64,000 nt of DNA from Synechococcales cyanobacterium bin31.maxbin.ball.101. Its GTDB lineage: Bacteria > Cyanobacteriota > Cyanobacteriia > Leptolyngbyales > Leptolyngbyaceae. The stretch spans positions 1 to 64,000 of the forward strand of contig JAAFJU010000003.1 in NCBI GenBank assembly GCA_013298165.1. Direction: 5' to 3'. This document shows, in pieces, positions 37,701-44,175 of this stretch (within the stretch, counting starts at the first letter, position 1; every line of letters starts with the position of its first letter). The translations under genes were made by a program, and so were the position numbers. Under the pieces are notes generated by a model, which was given only the letters and a program-made list of their open reading frames with translations, was not told the DNA's origin and did no database searches.

Positions 37701-38760
37701 ACGACGGCTTAAGGCGGCGCTCATTCGGGTCTACACGGCAATTCTCTCATCATCTCAAGATTTATTGAACGAAGGCGCAGAGGTCGATCCCTGGATGACC
37801 TTAGTCGGCTATTTCAATTCCATGCGTGAACTCGGGGGAACCCGGCGTCTCGTCGATGATGATATTCAAACTCGACTGTATCGAATGCCCGATCGAGGCT
37901 TGGCAAAACGATCGAATCTAGAAGTCCAAGAATTGACCTCACGCATTCCATCCACTGACATTCCCATCGTCCTTGATCGGCTAGAAGTTCCCTTTCTACC
38001 GAAATCAGACGGCACTAAAAAAGAATCACGCCAGACCAAAAATCGCCCGATCGATGTGTTGCTCGCCACCAATATGATTTCGGTCGGGGTCGATATTCGT
38101 CGCCTTGGAATCATGGTAGTCGCAGGTCAGCCTAAGACAACTGCTGAATATATTCAAGCCACCTCACGGGTAGGGCGAACGCATCCAGGTCTGGTTTTTA
38201 CAATTTACAACTGGGCAAGACCCAGAGACTTATCCCATTACGAACAATTTGAACATTACCATTCCACCTTCTATCAACATGTCGAATCACTGTCGATTAC
38301 ACCCTTTTCACCTGGGTCAATTCAGCGAGGATTAGCGTCAGTATTCGTTGCTTTAATTCGCCTCATGGGGACAGAGTTTAATCAAAACGATCGCGCTGGA
38401 CGGATCGATCGGAATCATCCAGTCATTCAAGCTGCGATGAAAACCCTGCTCGATCGGGCAGAACAGATTGAAGGACCAGTCACCCGCGATGAATTAAAAA
38501 AGGTACTAGATGCAAAACTAGATTATTGGCTAAAATTCAGAGATGGACTCAAGGATGGTGCCGAATTAAAGTATAAACCGCAGTCCGACGGCAATACGCT
38601 TCCATTACTCGACCAGTTTGGCATCTCGAACCCTTCTCCCTTCGCCTGTTTAAATTCACTCCGTAACGTAGAACCCACGGTGGGATTGATTCTGGACGAC
38701 CGAGTTCTGGAAGATGATTTTCAAGTTCCGAAGCCAATGCCGAAATCTTCTCAATCTTAG
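34744..38760 (+). CDS. drmA: DISARM helicase-like protein DrmA
   Basis: This 1338-residue protein has the DrmA features. The long N-terminal region contains a Lys/Ser/Gln low-complexity stretch (about residues 84-105). A DISARM-type helicase core follows: Walker A FPTGGGKTEAYL (Lys641), a DELH box (890-893), STATIRQ (motif III-like), and the C-terminal NMISVGVDIRRL and YIQATSRVGR motifs. A zinc-knuckle-like CPWCGTQI lies between Walker A and the DELH box. DrmA and DrmB form a DNA-binding complex that is the core of DISARM. Translation starts by ATGA overlap with the RelE-UvrD gene. drmB begins 25 bases after the stop. Confidence 0.92.
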   Translation: MKTIQLPTILPGNLDLTELNQQLRDQQIQLDWSAVVSASEEHLVILFQGLDLSDDSDVLGIDDRISDAIQNRILLAFNQISNQAQEKQSQKSKKQSKKQSKKSAQPVTWTQPALLEAQFVATTSSPTDLLSADGQGNLIELQLVPTQPEVSTPLPARVLTRSNPYELRAQLETAILKDLHGPAGGDYEEVDESRVSDRYLVGLIAPLHRRTIANVTITSIADDENDDSRSGSVDESPEQLDPLSLSTGSTTEDGTTELANPVNESMLPSSIGLSFCIDATAMAIQVTASWGQYEKGKSELATTSTGSAKTVWKRRPIEKTSPAIPLKIGAIAPWKVDRDREVYVKGQMRKQGDDWIATVFLVNEQREQQQLPDLYWLFQPELTIRSATPANPDIFIKKLTRREPGKLDDEIHREEQRMAMLYRNQVEFAVGHSVGIHATESPHNPQRATHLSTRVVPTYEVPQSQPPSVTEIPALAGLALDMKVLAETPLSDLPAQLQPLTLAYSQWIDQQTIRLSDPTTGLDPYEEIAKGAIEDCQKALQRIQAGIDLLATQPQAAEAFSFMNRAMWQQRVHALYAEQKRRGETETLESIDIPKNRTWRTFQLAFILLNLPSITNLEHPDRIHPTQAVADLLWFPTGGGKTEAYLGLTAYTIALRRLQGTISGRSGEYGVAVLMRYTLRLLTLQQFQRATALICACEAIRRDDVQKWGKEPFRIGLWVGKHTTPNTTEQSHEVLQQKKESYQGASSGSPHQLTNCPWCGTQIQADRHIHVESFKQGSGRTLTYCGDSLGRCLFSQKQSPKEGLPVVVVDDEIYRLLPTLLIATVDKFAQMPWNGKTQMLFGQVDGYCTRHGFRSPEIEDSDSHPARHGNPAARTIPMNPLRPPDLIIQDELHLISGPLGTLVGLYETAVDHLCSWEVNGQTVRPKVIASTATIRQAREQIHQLFLREVQIFPPQGLDITDNFFSRQRTPNAETPGRRYIGICASGRRLKAALIRVYTAILSSSQDLLNEGAEVDPWMTLVGYFNSMRELGGTRRLVDDDIQTRLYRMPDRGLAKRSNLEVQELTSRIPSTDIPIVLDRLEVPFLPKSDGTKKESRQTKNRPIDVLLATNMISVGVDIRRLGIMVVAGQPKTTAEYIQATSRVGRTHPGLVFTIYNWARPRDLSHYEQFEHYHSTFYQHVESLSITPFSPGSIQRGLASVFVALIRLMGTEFNQNDRAGRIDRNHPVIQAAMKTLLDRAEQIEGPVTRDELKKVLDAKLDYWLKFRDGLKDGAELKYKPQSDGNTLPLLDQFGISNPSPFACLNSLRNVEPTVGLILDDRVLEDDFQVPKPMPKSSQS

Positions 38761-38785
38761 CCATTCTATTTCTACCCAAAGTCTT

Positions 38786-40663
38786 ATGAAATCAGCCTCC
38801 TCTAAGTTTAAAGTCGGTGAACTACGCCCCAGTCAGATTTTGTTTTCTGCTGGCATTGGTTCCGTCATTGATTTACCCAATCTTTCGACGATGGTCATGG
38901 GATTAGATGATTGGGATTCAGCTCAGGCGGATGAGTTGGGAGAACCACGGTTATTGACAGCAGTTCAATCTGCATTAAACCGATCGGTGAAAGCCCTCAA
39001 GTCTCCACCCATTGCACCAGACTCTAATGGTCCTTCATCCGATCAGACTTCAAATATTGGAATCCCTGTTGCACCGTTCCCCCTTTGGATGAGATGTCCA
39101 CAATGTAATCGCATTGCCTCGCTCCACTCTGGACTTTTTGAGCTGAAGAAGAATCTCTATCATCCCGATCGTAATTTTTATGTTCATTCTAGTTGTCAAT
39201 CTAACAGAAGAAAGTCGGCACCTAAAGTTTTACCTGTTCGATTTCTCGTAGCGTGTAAAAAAGGACATTTAGATGATTTTCCATGGCATTACTACGTACA
39301 TCGAGGAAGTCAATCCTGCGAAAATAGTGCGCTGCAACTTCGAGAATATGGCGTGTCTGGTTCTGCCGCTGATATTGAAGTCAAATGTCTAACCTGCGAT
39401 GCAAAACGAAGAATGTCTGATGCTTTCGGGGAACAAGGCAAGATCAACATGCCACAATGCCGGGGAAGAAATGCACACTTACGGAACTTTGAGGCAGATG
39501 GCTGCGATGAACAAATGATCGCAATTTCCTTGGGAGCCTCCAATAGCTGGTTTCCCATCACGCTTTCAGCCCTCTCCATACCCACCATGACAGATCCATT
39601 AGGACAATTAGTTGAAAAAAACTGGGTTACATTAGAAAAAGCAACCAGTCTTGAGGTTGTCACAGCTTTTCGAGCGATCGGAAATCTCAAAGAATTTACT
39701 CAATATTCTGATGTCGAGCTATGGAAAGCCATTCAGAAGATGAAAGACGGGAATCAAGACGAAGAAATTGATAGCCAAGATCTCAAAACACCAGAATGGA
39801 ACGTCTTTTCAAATGTAAATACGAGTCTAAACAGCAGTGACTTTCAACTCAAGAAAGAAGTCTTACCAAAAGGTTATGAACCCTATTTTGAGCAAGTCGT
39901 TCTCGTTGAAAAACTCCGAGAAGTTCGTGCCTTAATCAGCTTCACACGAATTGAGTCACCCGGTGACTTTGCCGACACAGGGGAAATACCAAAAGCACAT
40001 TCAGCACCTCTAAGTCGAAAATCACCAACGTGGGTTCCTGCCGCAGAAGTCCGGGGTGAAGGGATTTTTATCCAATTTCGGGAGGAAGCAATTGTCCAGT
40101 GGCAAAACAAGACGGCTATCCAAGAATATGATAGAGACTGTTTTAATGCGCACCAAACCTGGCGTAAAGCTAGAAATTTAGACAATCCACATCTCTACTA
40201 TCCCGAGGCTCGATATATTCTGATCCACTCCTTTGCCCATGCACTGATGCGGCAACTCTCGATCGAATGTGGCTACACAGCAGCTAGTTTACGAGAGCGC
40301 ATTTATTCACGATCGGACAAGGATAAAGATGGACCCATGGCAGGACTGCTCATTTATACAGCCGCTCCGGATAGTGAAGGAACATTAGGGGGCTTGGTAA
40401 AGCTTGGTAAGCCGGAAAACCTTGGCAGACATATCGAACAAGCTTTAGAACAAATCCGAATCTGTGCATCTGATCCACTCTGTGCTGACCATACATTCCA
40501 AAAAAATCCAGCAATAGCACTTCATGGCGCAGCTTGTCATGCTTGCTTGTTTAGTCCGGAAACTTCCTGTGAACGAGGCAATAAATATCTAGATCGAAAT
40601 GTTTTGATTTCAACGGTTCAATCAGAAAAATCCGAACTTGCATTTTTCAAACATCTCACTTAA
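38786..40663 (+). CDS. drmB: DISARM protein DrmB (DUF1998)
   Basis: This 625-residue protein contains a C-terminal DUF1998 domain: HSFAHALMRQLSIECGYTAASLRERIYS, then GLLIYTAAPDSEGTLGGLV, then CHACLFSPETSCERGNKYLDR. It has several zinc-ribbon-like Cys pairs (CPQCNRI, CLTCDAK) and the N-terminal RPSQILFSAGIGSVIDLP common to DrmB. DrmB binds DrmA and limits its DNA entry in the described system. A frame reaching 38714 overlaps drmA, but the ATG at 38786 gives the expected N-terminus. drmC follows after 12 bases. Confidence 0.92.
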   Translation: MKSASSKFKVGELRPSQILFSAGIGSVIDLPNLSTMVMGLDDWDSAQADELGEPRLLTAVQSALNRSVKALKSPPIAPDSNGPSSDQTSNIGIPVAPFPLWMRCPQCNRIASLHSGLFELKKNLYHPDRNFYVHSSCQSNRRKSAPKVLPVRFLVACKKGHLDDFPWHYYVHRGSQSCENSALQLREYGVSGSAADIEVKCLTCDAKRRMSDAFGEQGKINMPQCRGRNAHLRNFEADGCDEQMIAISLGASNSWFPITLSALSIPTMTDPLGQLVEKNWVTLEKATSLEVVTAFRAIGNLKEFTQYSDVELWKAIQKMKDGNQDEEIDSQDLKTPEWNVFSNVNTSLNSSDFQLKKEVLPKGYEPYFEQVVLVEKLREVRALISFTRIESPGDFADTGEIPKAHSAPLSRKSPTWVPAAEVRGEGIFIQFREEAIVQWQNKTAIQEYDRDCFNAHQTWRKARNLDNPHLYYPEARYILIHSFAHALMRQLSIECGYTAASLRERIYSRSDKDKDGPMAGLLIYTAAPDSEGTLGGLVKLGKPENLGRHIEQALEQIRICASDPLCADHTFQKNPAIALHGAACHACLFSPETSCERGNKYLDRNVLISTVQSEKSELAFFKHLT

Positions 40664-40675
40664 ATCAAATGCGAT

Positions 40676-41485
40676 ATGTCTCAGCTTTTTTCAACCCAGC
40701 TTCTCTTCCAAATCCGATATGTTACCCAAATCATTCCTGAATCAACCCTCGAATTATTTATCCAAATCATTGAGACGACCGATTATCTATCTCCTTCGTC
40801 AATCAATAAAAGTATACAATGTATTCCAAAAGCAGCTTGGAGACGTGAAGTTAGAGCACTATTAGATCAATTTTGTCAGTATTCGACCGATATCAGTGGT
40901 GCAACAGTAGCAGCAACTCTTTCGACAGCGAAATACTGCAATACTCAAAGTAAAGCTGAATTATTATTAGAACTTGTATGGACTGGACCTTTGCCTGAAG
41001 GGAGTACTTTCAGACGGACAGACCAAGCATTGCTACAACTCATTCGTGAGGCAACTGAGACACTAACCATTGTAAGTTTTGCCGTATACAAAATTCCAGA
41101 AATTGTTGAGGCACTATATCAAGCAATTAACAGAGGAGTCAATGTTCAATTTGTTTTTGAAATTCCAGAAGCAAGTGGTGGCAAGATTAATTATGGTGCA
41201 TTAGCAGTTTTAGGCGATCGTATTCTGAGTCAATCTCAGCTTTTCATATGGGCAAAAGAGAAACGACTAACAGATGCTAGCGGTAAGACCGGATCTCTAC
41301 ACAGTAAACTAGCTTTAGCAGATGGGCATCATCTATTTATTTCTAGTGCTAATCTTACAGAATATGCTCTCTTATTGAATATGGAAATGGGGGTAATAAT
41401 TCATAATCAAGAATTTTCAGAACAAGTTAATCAACATATTAAAAAACTCATTCAAGAAGGAATATTAATCAGATATCGTGATTGA
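40676..41485 (+). CDS. drmC: DISARM phospholipase-D-like protein DrmC
   Basis: This 269-residue PLD-superfamily protein has a single HKD motif, SLHSKLALADGHHLFISSANLTEYAL (His209, Lys211, then the Asp and Asn), plus the upstream INRGVNVQFVFE strand. One HKD copy per chain implies action as a dimer. DrmC is part of the DISARM core but has been reported dispensable for protection in one studied system. The gene is more AT-rich than drmA and drmB and has few CGATCG words. It ends the DISARM block. Confidence 0.9.
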   Translation: MSQLFSTQLLFQIRYVTQIIPESTLELFIQIIETTDYLSPSSINKSIQCIPKAAWRREVRALLDQFCQYSTDISGATVAATLSTAKYCNTQSKAELLLELVWTGPLPEGSTFRRTDQALLQLIREATETLTIVSFAVYKIPEIVEALYQAINRGVNVQFVFEIPEASGGKINYGALAVLGDRILSQSQLFIWAKEKRLTDASGKTGSLHSKLALADGHHLFISSANLTEYALLLNMEMGVIIHNQEFSEQVNQHIKKLIQEGILIRYRD

Positions 41486-41585
41486 AATTAACGTAGAGTA
41501 AAAAGCTACAAATTTAGCTGGAAGCTTAGAATAACGACATTTAAACCAAGACTCAATTCGGGCTAGCGCCTTGATGAAATAGGAA

Positions 41586-41616
41586 CCTTCAGAACCTCAA
41601 ACCTCACCACTGAAGG
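41586..41616 (+). promoter_or_regulatory. Hairpin partly covering the ssb ribosome-binding site
   Basis: CCTTCAG (41586-41592) can pair with CTGAAGG (41610-41616) across a 17-nt loop. The right arm contains part of the AAGGAG ribosome-binding site (41613-41618) of ssb, ten bases before its ATG. This could tune ssb translation, but the 7-bp stem is modest. Confidence 0.35.
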
Positions 41617-41625
41617 AGATTTATC

Positions 41626-42021
41626 ATGAGCGCTGGACTGAATCAAATCACCATCCTCGGTCGTCTCGGCAATGATCCCATCACCCGCGACACCCGCACC
41701 GAAACCACCGTCACCCACTTCGACGTGGCCGTAGACGAAAGCTACAAATCCAAAGCTGGAGACAAAGTGGAGAAAGTCACCTGGTTTCGCTGTGAAGCCT
41801 GGAACGGTCGTGGAAAGGCGATCGAAAAATACCTCGGCAAAGGCAATCGCATTCTCATCAACGGTCGCATGGACTTCCGCCAATACGACAAAACCATCAC
41901 TCTCAACGATGAAGAAGGCATCGTCAAAATCAATGACCCTGTTCTAATCGTCGAAGACTTCAAAATCATTGACTGGAAAGATGACAATTCCAGTGACGGC
42001 TTCGACCAAGACGACTTGTAG
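41626..42021 (+). CDS. ssb: Single-stranded DNA-binding protein
   Basis: This 131-residue OB-fold SSB has the family start GLNQITILGRLGNDPITR, then WFRCEAWNGRGKAIEKYLGKGNRILINGRM and a final acidic tail. The tail ends DGFDQDDL and lacks the DDIPF-type terminus through which chromosomal SSBs recruit repair partners, so this copy may serve plasmid replication or transfer with fewer partners. A ribosome-binding site (AAGGAG) precedes the ATG, and a strong terminator follows ten bases after the stop. It is a one-gene unit after drmC. Confidence 0.95.
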   Translation: MSAGLNQITILGRLGNDPITRDTRTETTVTHFDVAVDESYKSKAGDKVEKVTWFRCEAWNGRGKAIEKYLGKGNRILINGRMDFRQYDKTITLNDEEGIVKINDPVLIVEDFKIIDWKDDNSSDGFDQDDL

Positions 42022-42030
42022 CTAAACCCG

Positions 42031-42066
42031 GCTCAGATCTCACCCGAGATCTGGGCTATATTTTTT
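42031..42066 (+). terminator. Intrinsic terminator of ssb
   Basis: GCTCAGATCTC (42031-42041) pairs with GAGATCTGGGC (42046-42056), with one G-T pair and a 4-nt loop, followed by TATA and six T residues. The T run leads directly into a copy of AACTCTCAAAATT. Confidence 0.88.
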
Positions 42067-42228
42067 AACTCTCAAAATTCTCAGACTGATAAATCCCGAT
42101 CTTGTACAACAGACTCCGACCGCTAGACCAACCTTAAAACGGGCTTTGAAGCACGATCGCCCCATCAAAACCGCTCTAATCTTGTCCTACATAAATCCTA
42201 TTTGTAGTACAAGATTAGTAAATATTTT
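42061..42228 (+). repeat. Long direct repeat copy A with imperfect hairpin
   Basis: Imperfect copy of 42301-42468, about 240 bases away. Both copies begin with T6 and AACTCTCAAAAT, share a 24-base identical block around CGATCTTGTACAACAG (42090-42113), and end with a long inverted repeat. In this copy the arms are 42176-42191 and 42203-42218 (15 of 16 bases pair). The recurring box [GA]ATCTTGTAC[AT]ACA appears three times in this copy, once with one change. Confidence 0.85.
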
Positions 42229-42300
42229 CCCTCAAACACCCGATCGTCCGACACCTATTCGATTCAACATCCCCATTGAATCTCTAAATTATCCCAAAAA

Positions 42301-42468
42301 TTTTTTAAACTCTCAAAATCCTCAGGCTGGATAAATCCCGATCTTGTACAACAGAACCCGATCGCTAAATCGTCGGTATAAAGGGCATTCAGACCCGATC
42401 GTCCCATTAAAGTCGGATTAATCTTGTACTACAAATAGGCAAATGTAGTACAAGATTAATTAATACTC
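42301..42468 (+). repeat. Long direct repeat copy B with perfect 17-bp hairpin
   Basis: Second copy of the repeat at 42061-42228, with the shared 24-base block at 42332-42355. Its hairpin is perfect: ATTAATCTTGTACTACA (42417-42433) against 42444-42460 with a 10-nt loop. No T run follows, so it is not a simple terminator. It stands 92 bases before the AT-hook gene. It could be a repressor operator array, iterons of an origin, or a recombination site; the sequence alone does not decide. The rest of the 42022-42552 gap holds no gene I can support. Confidence 0.85.
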
Positions 42469-42552
42469 TGAATCCAAACCTTCTGCCCAAACAGATCATG
42501 AATCCATTTCACCGATATACTTTTAATCAATCACCTAAAAAGACTTTGCACC

Positions 42553-43164
42553 ATGGATTCCAGCTTGCTTTCTCCCGACTTTAAGCTTCAACTTAAAAAA
42601 CAACGCGATCGGCTCATCACTAAACGTAATGCCATCATCCAAGACGCGATCGACGACGCCACAGAAACGATCGACGCCAACATTGCCCACATCGACAATC
42701 TCCTCAGCAAAGCTACCTCCAAAGCCAAAACAACCGCGACCAGAGGACGACCCAAAAAGGAAACGATCGAAGTCGAAGCCAAAATAACGCCAACTAGAGG
42801 ACGACCCAAAAAGGAGAAAGTCGAAGCTAAACCCATCACCCCAACTCCTCGCACCAAAGCCAAAAATTCTAAAGCAAAGCCCCCAGCAAAAACAAAGACT
42901 AATGCTTCACAAACAGACAGTCCTAGCCTCAAACCAGAATTTAAAGATCTTAAATTAGCCCAAGCGATTCCCTTGGTCTTTCAAAAAGACGCAGGCCGAA
43001 TCCTTTCGATCGATAATGTCATCACTGCCCTCTACGGCACTATAGCCCCAGAAATTCACGCTAAAACTAGACAGCGCATTGGGGTTTCCCTCGGACATAG
43101 TGCAGGCCGAGACGAAATCATCAAAGTCCAAGCGCATCCGGCCATGTATCGCCTAAATAATTAG
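42553..43164 (+). CDS. AT-hook-like DNA-binding protein
   Basis: This 203-residue basic protein has a coiled N-terminal helix (about 1-50). Two TRGRPKKE segments (about 63-85) each contain the GRP core of an AT-hook for minor-groove binding. A Lys/Pro/Thr-rich linker follows. The globular C-terminus (about 135-203; SIDNVITALYG, ARTRQRIGVSLGHSAGRDEI-like) may be a small winged helix. It is likely a nucleoid-associated or repeat-binding protein. The strong inverted repeats directly upstream are candidate targets or its own control region. The function is not known from sequence. Confidence 0.75.
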   Translation: MDSSLLSPDFKLQLKKQRDRLITKRNAIIQDAIDDATETIDANIAHIDNLLSKATSKAKTTATRGRPKKETIEVEAKITPTRGRPKKEKVEAKPITPTPRTKAKNSKAKPPAKTKTNASQTDSPSLKPEFKDLKLAQAIPLVFQKDAGRILSIDNVITALYGTIAPEIHAKTRQRIGVSLGHSAGRDEIIKVQAHPAMYRLNN

Positions 43165-43210
43165 CCGATCGCGTAGTAGTCTAGGACCCTCTCGCACAGG
43201 AGCAACTCTT

Positions 43211-43543
43211 ATGGATCCCAAATCCTATTCAGAACTTATCCAGCGAATCCTAACCGAACATGCCCGACATAAACCCTCCTACGGGGACATTGAGGTCGAG
43301 ACCATTTTCGATCTTCAACATGACCGATACCAAATTGTTCATATGGGATGGCATCACCAACGTCGAGTCCATCAATGCCTTATGCACATCGATATCCGAA
43401 ATCATAAGATTTGGATCTTACACAATACAATCGAGCATGAATTAGACACTGAACTTCTGGACGAAGGTGTTCCTAAAACTGATATCGTTTTAGGATTTTG
43501 TCCTCCAGAACTACGCTCATTCAGCGATTTTGCAGTCCAGTAA
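43211..43543 (+). CDS. xisI: XisI-family protein without XisH
   Basis: This 110-residue protein is a clear XisI family member: YSELIQRILTEHARHKPSYGDIEVETIFD, HMGWHHQRRVHQCLMHIDI, KIWILHNTIEHELDTELLDEGVPKTDIVLGF and a final P.LRSFSDFA. XisI and XisH were first described as factors needed for excision of the fdxN element in heterocystous cyanobacteria, and they normally lie as a pair. No XisH-like gene or xisF-type large recombinase is seen nearby. A GGAG lies ahead of the ATG. The function outside element excision is unknown. Confidence 0.9.
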   Translation: MDPKSYSELIQRILTEHARHKPSYGDIEVETIFDLQHDRYQIVHMGWHHQRRVHQCLMHIDIRNHKIWILHNTIEHELDTELLDEGVPKTDIVLGFCPPELRSFSDFAVQ

Positions 43544-43570
43544 TCATCATTAATTAACCAGAAACCGATC

Positions 43571-44131
43571 GTGATTAAGCTCTATGGTGGCACCTTTAGC
43601 CGTGCCAATATCGTCAAATGGTATCTCGAAGAATTGCAAATTCCCTACGAATTTGTCCTAATCGATCTCGCAACGGGTGAGCATTTTCAGCCGGATTACC
43701 TCGCCATTCATCCCTTTGCCAAAGTTCCCACGATCGTCGATGAAACCTTTCATCTATGGGAAACAGGCGCAATCCTGACCTATCTCGCTGGAAAGTATGA
43801 CCCAACGATCGCCACACCCGAGCAACTCGCGATCGTCAACCAGTGGGTCATTTTTGCCAATACGACTCTCAGTGATGGTCTGTTCAATCCTAAAATGCAA
43901 GCCAAAGAAACTCCGCTTTTATTGAGCAAGCTGGATGGCATTGTCACAGGGAAACATTACCTGATAGGCAACCATCTCTCCGCTGCTGATGTCATGTTGG
44001 CTTCATTCATCAGCTATGCCTTTTTGATGATTCCAGATTTTGATATCAGTGCTTATCCCAATCTGACGAATTATCTTCAGCAGATGCGCGATCGGCCTGC
44101 ATTCAAATCAACCATGGCTAGACCAGAATAA
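43571..44131 (+). CDS. Glutathione S-transferase-like protein
   Basis: This 186-residue protein has a thioredoxin-fold N-terminus (MIKLYGGTFSRANIVKWYLEELQIPYE; FAKVPTIVDE with the cis-Pro; LWETGAILTYLAGKY with the glutathione-binding Glu-Thr) and an all-helical C-terminal domain (LIGNHLSAADVMLASF). This is the usual cytosolic GST layout, slightly shorter than most (~200). The start codon is GTG at 43571, 27 bases after xisI. It ends convergently with the minus-strand CHAT gene. It probably conjugates or reduces small electrophiles; the substrate is unknown. Confidence 0.88.
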   Translation: MIKLYGGTFSRANIVKWYLEELQIPYEFVLIDLATGEHFQPDYLAIHPFAKVPTIVDETFHLWETGAILTYLAGKYDPTIATPEQLAIVNQWVIFANTTLSDGLFNPKMQAKETPLLLSKLDGIVTGKHYLIGNHLSAADVMLASFISYAFLMIPDFDISAYPNLTNYLQQMRDRPAFKSTMARPE

Positions 44132-44175
44132 CCACAGAGCATCGTTCAAATCACGATCGCTCTCGACATTCAGTT

